Of a stretch of 36,007 nucleotides of DNA, positions 23,593 through 30,380 are shown piece by piece (position 1 is the stretch's first letter; each line of letters starts with the position of its first letter). The notes beneath the pieces are model-generated. The model was not told the origin of the DNA. It saw only the letters and a program-made list of their open reading frames with translations, and ran no database searches. The stretch spans positions 1 through 36,007 of the IMG/VR virus record IMGVR_UViG_3300003690_000028; one strand, given 5' to 3'. Both the position numbers and the translations under genes were made by a program. The stretch comes from a virus.

Positions 23593-25632
23593 ATGGGCCT
23601 CATCACGCTCGACTCCCAGAAGTACCCGGTCGACGGCTACATCCTGCGAGAGCCCTTCAGCCCCAAAGGGTTCCCCGACCCATCGCCTGAGTCCGGGGAG
23701 CCTTCCGAGAAGACCTACACCCCCGTCAACATCATCTCGCAGACTTCCCCCTTGGGTATCGGGCTCCTCCGCACCTACCAGGAAGATCGGGTTTGGGACA
23801 TGGAGGCTGATGCCCGTTTCCCCAGCGGCATCTATCCCCCTAGGCTCATCACCAGCACCACCTTCCCCGGAGAGGTTGCGGCTGTCCAGTTCCACGGCTT
23901 CGAGCAACTCAATGGCGACCTCTTTATGTTCGGCAAGGGTACGTCAACGGTAGTCACCGCTGATGAAGCCTGTCTCTACTTTGATGGCGCGAACTGGGCC
24001 GATACTACCACCAAAGACGACATTAACGACGATGGTGGCGGCGGTGCCGCGACTGGCACGCATATAGTCTCCAGCATGACGGCGCACGTTGGCAGAACCT
24101 ACCAAGCACTCATAGGAACCCTAACGACTAATGCTGCATCAGGCAGTGCCGTCATAAAGATCGTAAGGTCTGACGTTGGCTCTACAACCGCTTGGACTGC
24201 TGACGGGCTCTCTACCTCAGCTACGAGCAATGGTATGGGCAACGACACGCCCTACGGCCTGAAGACAGATGGGGACCTTATGTATTGCGCCACTTGGGAT
24301 GGTACCGACACTATCAGCATCAGGGAATCGCCCACCGGTAATGGTGGCGTGGACTGGAACGGCTTCACTGCGAACCCTACCATCCTGTCCTCCCGCGCTC
24401 CGGTGGTCGGTAACGCCGCCGTCATGTATGGTGACGGCACCATCACGCCTGTGCTGGACTACTGGTTAGGCACTGCCGAGGGACTCATACACGTTGACAT
24501 CAGCGCCGAGACGTTCGAGCAGGTGGTGTCGTTCCAGCACCCTCAGTCTTCGTTCAGCGGGACGCTTGTCAAGGCGGCAGACGGCCTTCTCTTCACGGAC
24601 GGGCCGCAACTCTTTTTCGGCAGGTGGGAGAACGGCGTCTTTGTCTTCACGGCGCTCGGCCCAGAGGGTATCGACGACGGTGTGCCGCTGGAGCAATTAG
24701 GCGACATCCAGTGGGTGTCCTACGATAACACCTTGGGTGAAGTCGCTATTGGCAAGGGCGGACTGGCGGCTGACCGGAACCAGGTGATCTATATCGGGAA
24801 CCTCAACGTTCTGCGGCGCGGTGATACCTCTGGATGGAGGGCCAAGATGGGGCGTAACACCACGGCCAATCGACAGTCCTTCGGCGGCGGCTACTCCAGC
24901 GAGACGGACGGCATCAACCGCCTGCACTTCGCTCGGGACAATGGCACTTCCAACGACTCCGAGGCGCTGTACCTGAACTACATCTCGGAGAACCCGGACG
25001 TGCAGACTGCGGCCACGTTCTTCTCCGGCGGCACCGTCACGACGAGCTGGTACGACGGCGGCGTGAGCGTGCTTCTGAAGGGTTGGTTCAAGGGCCGCTA
25101 CCGGGCCGATGACCTGACCTCTACCGAGACACTTGGGGTGAAGTTCGCCTTTGACAACGGGACGTTGGGGTCCAGCCAGAGCATCACGTCGGGCCCGGTG
25201 GGGAGCGTGTGGACGGATGGGGCTGGAGCGGTTGGTACAAGTGGGCGCAACATCCAGACCGAGATCACGATGGCCAGAGGGTCCACGACGACGACGCGGC
25301 CGGCGATCCGTTCCATCGGGTACGCCTTTATGCCAAAGGCGCTCAAGGACGACGGCACCCCCCTCATATCGTACAAGTTCACCATCTCGAGGGACCCAAC
25401 TCGGCTCCACCCATTCAGTCTCACGCCGGAGAAGGTGTTGAGCAGCCTGGACACTTCCTTTGCGAAGCTCCCACTTGTCCCGTTGACGTATGATGAGGGG
25501 AAGACGTCGGTATCGACAAGCGTCGTCATCTACCCATACAAGGTGGAGCAGAAGCCGGCGGACCAAGGTGGCGTGCTCGATGCCCAGTCTGAATACAAGT
25601 CCATCCCGATGATGTGCGTAGAGGTGATCTAG
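23593..25632 (+). CDS. tail nozzle / beta-propeller-like virion protein, 679 aa
   Basis: ATG 23593 follows GAGAGGA; an earlier in-frame start would overlap the whole end of the adaptor gene and is not credible. The protein is beta-rich throughout, with repeated blade-like patterns of aromatic, Gly and Asp residues (MFGKGTSTVVTADEACLYFDG, TPYGLKTDGDLMYCATWDG, LDYWLGTAEGLIHVDIS). In podoviruses the adaptor gene is normally followed by the nozzle, a beta-propeller closing the short tail. Size and order fit. No enzymatic motif was found. Alternatively it could be a second tail protein with a propeller. Confidence 0.5.
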   Translation: MGLITLDSQKYPVDGYILREPFSPKGFPDPSPESGEPSEKTYTPVNIISQTSPLGIGLLRTYQEDRVWDMEADARFPSGIYPPRLITSTTFPGEVAAVQFHGFEQLNGDLFMFGKGTSTVVTADEACLYFDGANWADTTTKDDINDDGGGGAATGTHIVSSMTAHVGRTYQALIGTLTTNAASGSAVIKIVRSDVGSTTAWTADGLSTSATSNGMGNDTPYGLKTDGDLMYCATWDGTDTISIRESPTGNGGVDWNGFTANPTILSSRAPVVGNAAVMYGDGTITPVLDYWLGTAEGLIHVDISAETFEQVVSFQHPQSSFSGTLVKAADGLLFTDGPQLFFGRWENGVFVFTALGPEGIDDGVPLEQLGDIQWVSYDNTLGEVAIGKGGLAADRNQVIYIGNLNVLRRGDTSGWRAKMGRNTTANRQSFGGGYSSETDGINRLHFARDNGTSNDSEALYLNYISENPDVQTAATFFSGGTVTTSWYDGGVSVLLKGWFKGRYRADDLTSTETLGVKFAFDNGTLGSSQSITSGPVGSVWTDGAGAVGTSGRNIQTEITMARGSTTTTRPAIRSIGYAFMPKALKDDGTPLISYKFTISRDPTRLHPFSLTPEKVLSSLDTSFAKLPLVPLTYDEGKTSVSTSVVIYPYKVEQKPADQGGVLDAQSEYKSIPMMCVEVI

Positions 25633-25742
25633 TGGCAAAGAACAGCGTTGGCTACGACGGTATCGCTCAGGGCACCGACAACGCCACCGTAGAGCGGGAG
25701 AAGGCGGCTGGGCTGCGCGAGTTCGAGGACCTGGAGGGTTAA
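25632..25742 (+). CDS. small hypothetical protein, 36 aa
   Basis: A GTG start sharing its G with the preceding TAG, behind GAGGTGAT. The peptide (VAKNSVGYDGIAQGTDNATV...) ends with a charged helix, EREKAAGLREFEDLEG. It exactly fills the gap to the next ATG, one base after its TAA, and its own last codons provide CTGGAGGG, the next ribosome binding site. No family was recognised. Confidence 0.5.
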   Translation: MAKNSVGYDGIAQGTDNATVEREKAAGLREFEDLEG

Positions 25743-25743
25743 C

Positions 25744-25902
25744 ATGACGGTCAAGCAGGCAGGCGGGAAGTTCAAGCTGATCTCCAGAACAGGGAAGACC
25801 CTTGGCACCCATCCTACAATGGCGAAGGCAGAGGCCCAAGAAAAAGCCATCCAAATCTCCAAGGCCCGGGCGGCCGGCCATAGAATTCCGAGGAGGAGTT
25901 AG
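25744..25902 (+). CDS. small conserved phage protein (GKTLGTH motif), 52 aa
   Basis: ATG 25744 is preceded by GGAGGG. The product contains FKLISRTGKTLGTHPTMAKA and then AEAQEKAIQISKARAAGH. This is a pattern seen in many tiny phage proteins: a beta strand with a GKxLGxHxT turn, then a helix with AxxQxxAIxxSKA. The function is unknown. It lies between tail genes and the SpeD-like gene, and its last codons supply the GAGGAGGAG site for that gene. Confidence 0.65.
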   Translation: MTVKQAGGKFKLISRTGKTLGTHPTMAKAEAQEKAIQISKARAAGHRIPRRS

Positions 25903-25906
25903 GAAG

Positions 25907-26275
25907 TTGCAGCTCCTCGTTGACGCCGTATACCAGCGCCAGTTGACCTTCGATGAGTTGTACCCTCTGGGGGAAGCCTTCGCCGGGCACATCGGCATGA
26001 CCACCATGGGACCAACCATCGTGGTCGGGCAGGGACACCCATGGGGTCTAACGCTGATCCAAGGTCTCATGGAGTCGCACTGGGCGGCTCATTACATGTT
26101 CCCACCAACGGTCTGCTTCGACGTCTTCTCCTGCAAATCCTTCGATGCTCAGAGCGCCCTGGACTATCTGATTAGGGAGTTTCTCCTCACCGACATCCTC
26201 CAAGTGCTCAATATAAAGCGCCATGCCGACGTGTTCGATGGCGCTAACCTTGTTCACGAAGGGAGTCTGCGATGA
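25907..26275 (+). CDS. speD: SpeD-like pyruvoyl-dependent decarboxylase, 122 aa
   Basis: A TTG start at 25907, eight bases after GGAGGAG. It encodes a protein the size of class-1 bacterial S-adenosylmethionine decarboxylase. The self-cleavage motif is present as MESHWAAHY: Glu56-Ser57 is the expected processing bond, Ser57 would become the pyruvoyl group, and His62 lies five residues on as in the family. CFDVFSCK supplies Cys76, matching the conserved DVFTCG acid. The canonical THTWPE segment is altered to YMFPP and is one residue shorter. Known SpeD enzymes make decarboxylated SAM for spermidine; some relatives decarboxylate arginine or ornithine instead. The substrate here is undecided. It would be a metabolic accessory gene in the late operon. 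Its stop overlaps the next ATG. Confidence 0.75.
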   Translation: MQLLVDAVYQRQLTFDELYPLGEAFAGHIGMTTMGPTIVVGQGHPWGLTLIQGLMESHWAAHYMFPPTVCFDVFSCKSFDAQSALDYLIREFLLTDILQVLNIKRHADVFDGANLVHEGSLR

Positions 26276-26367
26276 ACCCGAACCCCAACCTCCGATTCAC
26301 AGGAGGAAGCCATTCAGCGTCTAGCCGCCGAACGAGGCTGGGGCGAGGAAGAGTAGGATTCAGATAG
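26272..26367 (+). CDS. short ORF, possible remnant of the holin-like gene start, 31 aa
   Basis: ATG 26272 overlaps the SpeD stop as ATGA. The peptide starts MNPNPNLRF, very like MTPNPNLRLL of the holin-like protein at 28379, then turns into Arg/Ser/Gly-rich sequence. The frame continuing after the SpeD stop reads EEAIQRLAAERGWGEEE, which looks more protein-like but has no usual start. This stretch is probably broken by an insertion/deletion or duplication. Confidence 0.3.
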   Translation: MNPNPNLRFTGGSHSASSRRTRLGRGRVGFR

Positions 26368-26370
26368 CTG

Positions 26371-26979
26371 ATGAGCATCTCAAGCATCAAACTGCCAATT
26401 GCCGTGATCGGTATTATCGTGGCCCAGGCGTTTGGGATCATATGGTATGTGGCGACTCTCGATAGCACGGTTTCGTCATTGGAGGTAGCGGTAGAAGAGA
26501 TACGGTTGAACGCAGCCGAAACCTCAGTGGCAGTTATCCAGAATGACATTGCGAACATAAAGATCAATGTAGAGAAGCTGGAGCAATCCGCGAACGGGAA
26601 GGCTTTTGATGATGGGGCGCTCTGGAAGGCCATTGAGGGGTTGACTGTGGAGGTAGAGAGTCGGGACGGAGAAGTGCGTCAAGGCTTGGAGGAAATGCGC
26701 CAGGTACTTGATGGTAGGGCTTCATCAAAGGATTACAAGAAAACAACGCAGGCAATCCTTGAACTTGATGCGAAGTATGAGGCGCGGATAGGGGCGATTG
26801 AGGTTGAGGTCGCGTCTGTGTCGGATGCGCTCCAGAATGTTCTTGATGGGAAGGGCGCTGCCTGGAAAAAGTCTGATTTGAAGGAGAGTATTAATGCGTT
26901 GAAGAAGGAACTCGTCATCTTGGGTGAGGACATAGAGAAGAACCACCCGCCGAAAGACAAGCCGAACCGCAAAAAGTAG
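26371..26979 (+). CDS. membrane-anchored coiled-coil protein, 202 aa
   Basis: The N-terminus is one membrane span (about residues 7-27, IKLPIAVIGIIVAQAFGIIW) with few preceding charges. The rest is a long acidic coiled coil (about 30-185) ending in a basic tail, KDKPNRKK. This is the outline of an inner-membrane spanin or another lysis/attachment accessory. No lipobox partner gene was seen, so the spanin idea is only a possibility. The ribosome binding site is weak. Its 3' end lies in the 59-base segment that is duplicated just downstream. Confidence 0.6.
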   Translation: MSISSIKLPIAVIGIIVAQAFGIIWYVATLDSTVSSLEVAVEEIRLNAAETSVAVIQNDIANIKINVEKLEQSANGKAFDDGALWKAIEGLTVEVESRDGEVRQGLEEMRQVLDGRASSKDYKKTTQAILELDAKYEARIGAIEVEVASVSDALQNVLDGKGAAWKKSDLKESINALKKELVILGEDIEKNHPPKDKPNRKK

Positions 26980-27131
26980 CGTAAGAAAGGTAGTGCGTTA
27001 ATGCCACGTCATGGGCCACCAGGCGACCCGCACAAATTGAACGCCAAGAAGGAACCAACGCCAACGCCAACCCGAAAGACAAGCCGAACCGCAAAAAGTA
27101 GCGTAAGAAAGGTGGTGCGTTAATGGCACGT
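26951..27131 (+). repeat. tandem duplication: 59-base direct repeats, 122 bases apart
   Basis: 26951-27009 and 27073-27131 match over 59 bases with two mismatches. Each copy spans the end of a gene, the GTAAGAAAGGT spacer and the start codon of the next gene. The first copy ends the 202-residue protein; the second is read in another frame as the end of the 40-residue ORF. It looks like a 122-base tandem duplication, later diverged between the copies. Confidence 0.85.
27001..27123 (+). CDS. duplication-born short ORF, 40 aa
   Basis: ATG 27001, with GAAAGGTAG upstream, gives MPRHGPPGDPHKLNAKKE, then a PTPTPT stretch, then a very basic tail RKTSRTAKSSVRKVVR. The tail is the duplicated 3' end of the upstream gene read in a different frame. 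The stop overlaps the next ATG as TAATG. It probably arose from the 122-base duplication. Whether the peptide is made and useful cannot be told. Confidence 0.35.
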   Translation: MPRHGPPGDPHKLNAKKEPTPTPTRKTSRTAKSSVRKVVR

Positions 27132-27518
27132 AAGGAAGTTCTACCCAAGAAGAAAACGCTTCCTCCTATCATGATAGACCGCAGTAAAGCACGGAATAGA
27201 CCGCCAGAGATCTCCGCCGACCCTAGAGTCAGGGCCATAGAGAGCGCCGCGAGAGACAAACGAACCCTTGCCGATCTAACGCCAAAGCAAATGGAGGCCG
27301 CCAGGAGGTTGGCGGTCCGCCGGAGCGGCTATACTCTGGAGGACGTTATTGGGCCGGGTATGCCGGAGGACATTAAGAAGAGGCGACGACCGAGCACTGG
27401 CATCCCACAGGAACCCCCACCTCGTCATGGCGATATCTATAGTGTGGCGGACATTATAGGGACTCCGCCACCGAAGAGGACATTAGCTCGTCGTCAACGC
27501 CCGAGGAAACCGCGATGA
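27123..27518 (+). CDS. basic, disordered hypothetical protein, 131 aa
   Basis: The start lies in the second duplicate copy behind GAAAGGTGG. The protein is rich in Arg, Lys and Pro at both ends, with a helical centre (DLTPKQMEAARRLAVRRSG). It contains a 34-base segment (27395-27428) that also occurs in the virion gene at 19496, there in another frame. The gene appears to be assembled partly from copied DNA. It may bind nucleic acid because of its charge; nothing more can be said. The stop overlaps the next ATG (ATGA). Confidence 0.5.
   Translation: MARKEVLPKKKTLPPIMIDRSKARNRPPEISADPRVRAIESAARDKRTLADLTPKQMEAARRLAVRRSGYTLEDVIGPGMPEDIKKRRRPSTGIPQEPPPRHGDIYSVADIIGTPPPKRTLARRQRPRKPR
27395..27428 (+). 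repeat. 34-base repeat with one mismatch, copy 2
   Basis: Matches 19496-19529. Here the bases encode STGIPQEPPPRH, in a frame shifted relative to the other copy (HWHPTGTPTSS). Confidence 0.85.
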
Positions 27519-27721
27519 TAAAGTTATTACTCAGGTTCCTCCCATCAGACAAGCGAGCGATCTTGGAGCTTGGGTTGCGTATAGTGTCCAGCCTAGATAC
27601 GCCAGAGGAGCGGCGGGCTTTTGTAAGTTATGCCCAGGAGGCCCTTGAAGACGGACGGATGACTGTAGCGGAATGGAGCAAACTAGGGTCGATCTGTGGC
27701 ATTCTCAAAGGGGAACACTAG
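27515..27721 (+). CDS. small helical hypothetical protein, 68 aa
   Basis: ATG 27515 overlaps the preceding TGA. The product is all-helical and amphipathic (MIKLLLRFLPSDKRAILELG...), with a middle block SLDTPEERRAFVSYAQEALEDG and a final MTVAEWSKLGSICGILKG. Small helical proteins like this often sit next to holin genes in phages. No family was identified with confidence. It is the first gene after the patchwork region and has ordinary codon use. Confidence 0.55.
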   Translation: MIKLLLRFLPSDKRAILELGLRIVSSLDTPEERRAFVSYAQEALEDGRMTVAEWSKLGSICGILKGEH

Positions 27722-27735
27722 GGGAGGAATCTAAA

Positions 27736-28368
27736 ATGAAGTCTCCGGCGGTTATTGCAGCGATAGTTGTAGCACTGATTACCGGCATGTTGGGACCGTT
27801 GTCCGTCACCTACTTCCAGGGAAAGCAGGAAGCGGCGTCGGAAGCACGGCGGCTTGAGCAGGGGGTGATTGATACCCAAACCTTGCTGGAGCATGCCCTC
27901 TTCACTCATGCCGATACATGGGTTGACCTAATCATCCCTCAGACCAAGGTGTCACCTGAAGCTCGGGAGTTTCTGACCATCAAATTCACGGCGTTCCACG
28001 ACGCGCTCCAGGACTTGGTCGTGAATACGGATTTCAACAGCTTTAGTAACGACAGATTCCACGCTATCGCTAGCAAGAACCTCAATGACACAGTGACAAG
28101 TTACATCGCTGATGCGCGGAAGGCAGGAATCAGCGACGAGTTCATCACAGAATTCAATGAGTGGCACCAGCAGGTGGTGGACATCCTCGTGTCAGCCATT
28201 GAAGACAACGTATACTCGCCTATCCACTCATCGCAGAACGCCAAAATGTATGCCATCCTGACAGCTTACGACTCTGCTCTGGGGGCCACCCTTGATGACG
28301 TAGCCAGAACATTACAGGAGCCTGTCCCTGACCGCGATTCTCAAAGGGGCGCACCAGGGAAGGGGTAG
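27736..28368 (+). CDS. membrane-anchored hypothetical protein, 210 aa
   Basis: The start at 27736 follows GGGGAGGAATCTAAA. An N-terminal signal anchor (about residues 4-26, AVIAAIVVALITGMLGPLSV) is followed by a soluble helical domain with many Asp, Ala and Phe residues (NTDFNSFSNDRFHAIASKN, DEFITEFNEWHQQVVDILVSA). It is probably exposed to the periplasm or cell exterior. No enzyme motif was seen. Being next to the holin-like genes, it could be a lysis or superinfection-exclusion factor; this is inference. Confidence 0.55.
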   Translation: MKSPAVIAAIVVALITGMLGPLSVTYFQGKQEAASEARRLEQGVIDTQTLLEHALFTHADTWVDLIIPQTKVSPEAREFLTIKFTAFHDALQDLVVNTDFNSFSNDRFHAIASKNLNDTVTSYIADARKAGISDEFITEFNEWHQQVVDILVSAIEDNVYSPIHSSQNAKMYAILTAYDSALGATLDDVARTLQEPVPDRDSQRGAPGKG

Positions 28369-28378
28369 TGGAGGCAGC

Positions 28379-28594
28379 ATGACACCAAACCCGAATCTCC
28401 GGCTACTCATGCGGGCCATCATCATCTTTGGCTTGCTCCTCGCGGCGGGCTATGTCATCACGACGTTGGTGTACGGCCTGGACGATGGCAACATCACCCC
28501 CGGCGTCGCGGCCCTCCTGGGCAGCATCGTGACAGCCCTCGGCGGGGCCATCACCATTGCGGTCAAGGGGATGTTCCCAGACAAGGACGATTAG
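28379..28594 (+). CDS. holin-like protein with two membrane spans, 71 aa
   Basis: GGAGG precedes ATG 28379. There are two hydrophobic helices (about residues 10-34 and 42-64), separated by a short acidic loop (LDDGNITPG), with an acidic C-terminus, FPDKDD. Size, topology and place at the end of the late operon match class II holins, which open the inner membrane at lysis. No endolysin was recognised nearby, so the partner is missing or divergent. The first residues, MTPNPNLR, resemble the ORF at 26272. Confidence 0.6.
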   Translation: MTPNPNLRLLMRAIIIFGLLLAAGYVITTLVYGLDDGNITPGVAALLGSIVTALGGAITIAVKGMFPDKDD

Positions 28595-28636
28595 CGCACA
28601 CTTTCCTCAAACTACAGGTGTGGTAGCCTAGACGGG

Positions 28637-28936
28637 ATGACCGAATTGGAACAGATAGTCATTGGCCTCTTGGGCCTGCTCTCATTGGCGATTGGCGCGA
28701 TGGCCTATGCTGTGCGCCAGATTACCAAGTCTGTAAAGAACGGGAGCCCAGGAGCATTTGTGCCGAACGGTGGCGTCTCGTTGATGGAGAAGGTGGTGCG
28801 GCTTCAGGAGCAGCACGAAAGAAGCGCAGTCGACAGGGAGACGCGCCTTACCCAAGTGCTCGATGGGATGCTGCAACGTGGTGAACGGATAGAGAGCAAC
28901 CAGAATATCATCCTTGACCGCACCCGCGACAAGTAG
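28637..28936 (+). CDS. single-span membrane protein with coiled coil, 99 aa
   Basis: This is the last rightward gene before the terminator. One hydrophobic helix (about residues 6-28, IVIGLLGLLSLAIGAMAYAV) is followed by a linker and a coiled-coil tail (about 50-95, EKVVRLQEQHERSAVDRETR). It is a plausible second holin/antiholin or small spanin. The ribosome binding site is weak (GACGGG). No family was identified. Confidence 0.5.
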   Translation: MTELEQIVIGLLGLLSLAIGAMAYAVRQITKSVKNGSPGAFVPNGGVSLMEKVVRLQEQHERSAVDRETRLTQVLDGMLQRGERIESNQNIILDRTRDK

Positions 28937-28951
28937 CCCCGTTATCTGACT

Positions 28952-28984
28952 GCCAGCGGGGATTCGCCTCCTTAGTCCGCTGGC
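28952..28984 (+). other. 8-bp hairpin ahead of the terminator
   Basis: GCCAGCGG (28952-28959) pairs perfectly with CCGCTGGC (28977-28984) around a 17-base loop. It lies just before the U-tracted hairpin and may stabilise the 3' end of the late transcript. Confidence 0.5.
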
Positions 28985-28992
28985 TTATCCTG

Positions 28993-29026
28993 CCCCCGGT
29001 GCTCCTCACGCCGGGGGTTTCTTCTT
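28993..29026 (+). terminator. terminator of the late operon
   Basis: CCCCCGG (28993-28999) pairs with CCGGGGG (29011-29017), followed by TTTCTTCTT. It sits between the last rightward gene and the last leftward gene, where the two directions converge. No U-tract exists for the leftward direction. Confidence 0.75.
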
Positions 29027-29046
29027 CGCTCACTCCTGCGCCTCCA

Positions 29047-29589
29047 TCATCCTAGTAATTGGCCTCCGAATGGGACGCTGTACAACGTCCCGTATCGCTG
29101 CTCCACCTCCGCGTCCGTCTGCGGCTCGATGTTGACCACCTCCCCGTCCGTGGTCGGGTAGGTGACGTACATGTGCTTGCCGCCGTAGGCCCAGGACAGC
29201 ACGCCTGTAACGCCACGGAAGGCCAAGCTTGCCACAGTCCTCATGCTGAAGTGCACGCAGTCGCCCATGTCGTTCACCCAAGGGAAGGTGCTGGTGTCGT
29301 CCTCGGCCAGCAGCCGTAGCAGCGTCGCCTTGTCCGTCAGATAGTAGTGCTCTCCCCACTTGATAAACCGCACCGGCTGTGTGCCATCGGGGAATAGGTG
29401 GCGCATGGAACCCAGCAGCATCTCGTGCATCTCGTCAGCCGTGACCTCAACCACAGCGATAGGCTCTGCGGGCTCCGGTACGACTGGGGTGGATAGGCGC
29501 GCCTCCAGGTCTGCGATCCTGGCCTGGAGCATCTCCACTTGGCGCTTGTTTTGCCATAGCATCGCCATCAGGGAATCAAGGACGCTCAT
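29047..29589 (-). CDS. cysteine-peptidase-like (agglutinin C-terminal-type) domain protein, 180 aa
   Basis: This is the last gene of the leftward operon; ATG 29589 with GGAGGAC upstream, coupled to the nuclease gene by ATGA. The N-terminus is a short coiled coil (about residues 10-32) and a Pro/Val linker. The C-terminal domain has NDMGDCVHFSMRTVASLAF (Cys111), a GGKHMYVTY strand (His139) and VVNIEPQTD (Glu155). The order Cys-His-Glu, with the IEPQTD ending, is that of a papain/transglutaminase-like fold found in a fungal agglutinin C-terminus and in many phage proteins. The usual DCDDF is DCVHF here. Activity is unproven. Confidence 0.55.
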   Translation of the reverse strand: MSVLDSLMAMLWQNKRQVEMLQARIADLEARLSTPVVPEPAEPIAVVEVTADEMHEMLLGSMRHLFPDGTQPVRFIKWGEHYYLTDKATLLRLLAEDDTSTFPWVNDMGDCVHFSMRTVASLAFRGVTGVLSWAYGGKHMYVTYPTTDGEVVNIEPQTDAEVEQRYGTLYSVPFGGQLLG

Positions 29590-29951
29590 CGGTTGTCCTC
29601 CGTTATCGCCTCCAGCACCGCACTCATCTGGTGGGGCTGCCACACATACCAGCCGAGACGCTCAACCTGCGCCAGCCCGTCCATCCACGCCTGCTGGTCC
29701 TCGGAGAGTTCCTTCCCCTCGGCCTTTAGCTCGGCGAAGATCAGCTTGCCGGGAAGCAGGATGACTAGGTCCGGGAATCCCGCCGCCGAGTGGCGACTAT
29801 CGTGAGTGTGATACACCAGCGCCTTGTCGCCGTGGACGTCGCGCACTGCCTTGATAACCTGGGCCTGCCAGTCGACCTCCTTGATGTCTGAGTACGGCGA
29901 AGGCTCTCGCTTGGCTCTCGTGGGCTTGTGGCGCGTTCTGCGGGCCGTCAT
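29586..29951 (-). CDS. VRR-NUC domain nuclease, 121 aa
   Basis: ATG 29951 overlaps the preceding tiny ORF's stop (ATGA). The VRR-NUC fold is a PD-(D/E)XK nuclease. Its motifs are clear: an early E/Q helix (DWQAQVIKAVRD), GFPDLVILLPGKLIFAELKA (Asp61, Glu74-Leu-Lys76) and SEDQQAWMDGL with Gln87. Family members act on branched DNA or make nicks in recombination and repair. In this operon with RecT, SSB and a RecA-fold ATPase, it probably processes replication or recombination intermediates. The length is that of stand-alone phage members. Confidence 0.85.
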   Translation of the reverse strand: MTARRTRHKPTRAKREPSPYSDIKEVDWQAQVIKAVRDVHGDKALVYHTHDSRHSAAGFPDLVILLPGKLIFAELKAEGKELSEDQQAWMDGLAQVERLGWYVWQPHQMSAVLEAITEDNR

Positions 29952-30037
29952 GGCTTCCCCCCCCAGCGTGCCGCGACCCACAGCGCCACAGCCAGGCAAC
30001 CAATGGCCACCAGCGCGAGCTTGCGGTTCCTGGTCAC
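29948..30037 (-). CDS. single-span membrane microprotein, 29 aa
   Basis: The frame starts at GTG 30037 (GTG 30040 also possible), overlapping the stop before it, and ends in the ATGA of the nuclease gene. The peptide has a basic start (VTRNRK), a hydrophobic helix LALVAIGCLAVALWVAA and a basic end (RWGGKP). The exact overlaps on both sides argue for a real coupled gene. No ribosome binding site is evident, so it would rely on re-initiation. Confidence 0.45.
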   Translation of the reverse strand: MTRNRKLALVAIGCLAVALWVAARWGGKP

Positions 30038-30093
30038 CACTTGTCATCGGGCAGAATATCGCCGCTCCAGAGGCTTGCGTCCATCTTGCCCAT
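30034..30093 (-). CDS. tiny coupled ORF, 19 aa
   Basis: The ATG at 30093 overlaps the previous stop (TGATG), and its TGA overlaps the next GTG (GTGA). The peptide is MGKMDASLWSGDILPDDKW. It fills the gap between two genes with no spare base. It may be a real micropeptide or only a translational bridge that carries ribosomes to the membrane peptide and nuclease. Confidence 0.35.
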   Translation of the reverse strand: MGKMDASLWSGDILPDDKW

Positions 30094-30380
30094 CACCCCA
30101 CCTCGACCGTCACGCCCCATGGCGGCTCCGTTGCGCCCCTCGTAGCCTCCCACCAGCGCAGTATCTCGCCACGGTGCGTCTCCAGCGTCAGCGCGTGGAA
30201 CACTCGCCCCTTGGCGGTGGTGGCGGCACCCCTGCCGGACTTTGGGTTGAAGCCCAGGTGCGCCACGTACCGCTGGGCCAGCAGCCGGACCTCGTGCTCC
30301 GTGAGCAGCGTCGCGGCGCACGCCTTCTCGCACCAAGCCTGGATGCGCGGGTCACGGTACGGGGTGAGTTCACTGCCCAT
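30093..30380 (-). CDS. hypothetical early protein, 95 aa
   Basis: ATG 30380 has GAAGGAGGAGGGG upstream and overlaps the preceding stop (TGATG). The product is helical at its N-terminus (DPRIQAWCEKACAATLLTEHEVRLLAQRYVAHLG), then turns to beta with RGAATTAKGRVFHALTLETHRG. It contains one conserved-looking Trp pair, WWEATRGATEPPW. No family was recognised. It lies between a zinc-type small protein and the nuclease. Confidence 0.6.
   Translation of the reverse strand: MGSELTPYRDPRIQAWCEKACAATLLTEHEVRLLAQRYVAHLGFNPKSGRGAATTAKGRVFHALTLETHRGEILRWWEATRGATEPPWGVTVEVG

Noticed and set aside
24697-26070. Long open frame on the minus strand (457 codons) under the nozzle-like and SpeD-like genes.
   Set aside because: It is rich in Arg, His and Pro, has no ribosome binding site and covers well-supported plus-strand genes; typical of an antisense shadow in GC-rich DNA.
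26303-26356. A second ATT-started peptide (IQRLAAERGWGEEE) with AGGAGG upstream, after the SpeD stop.
   Set aside because: Only about 14 residues and no family support; more likely the end of a broken frame.
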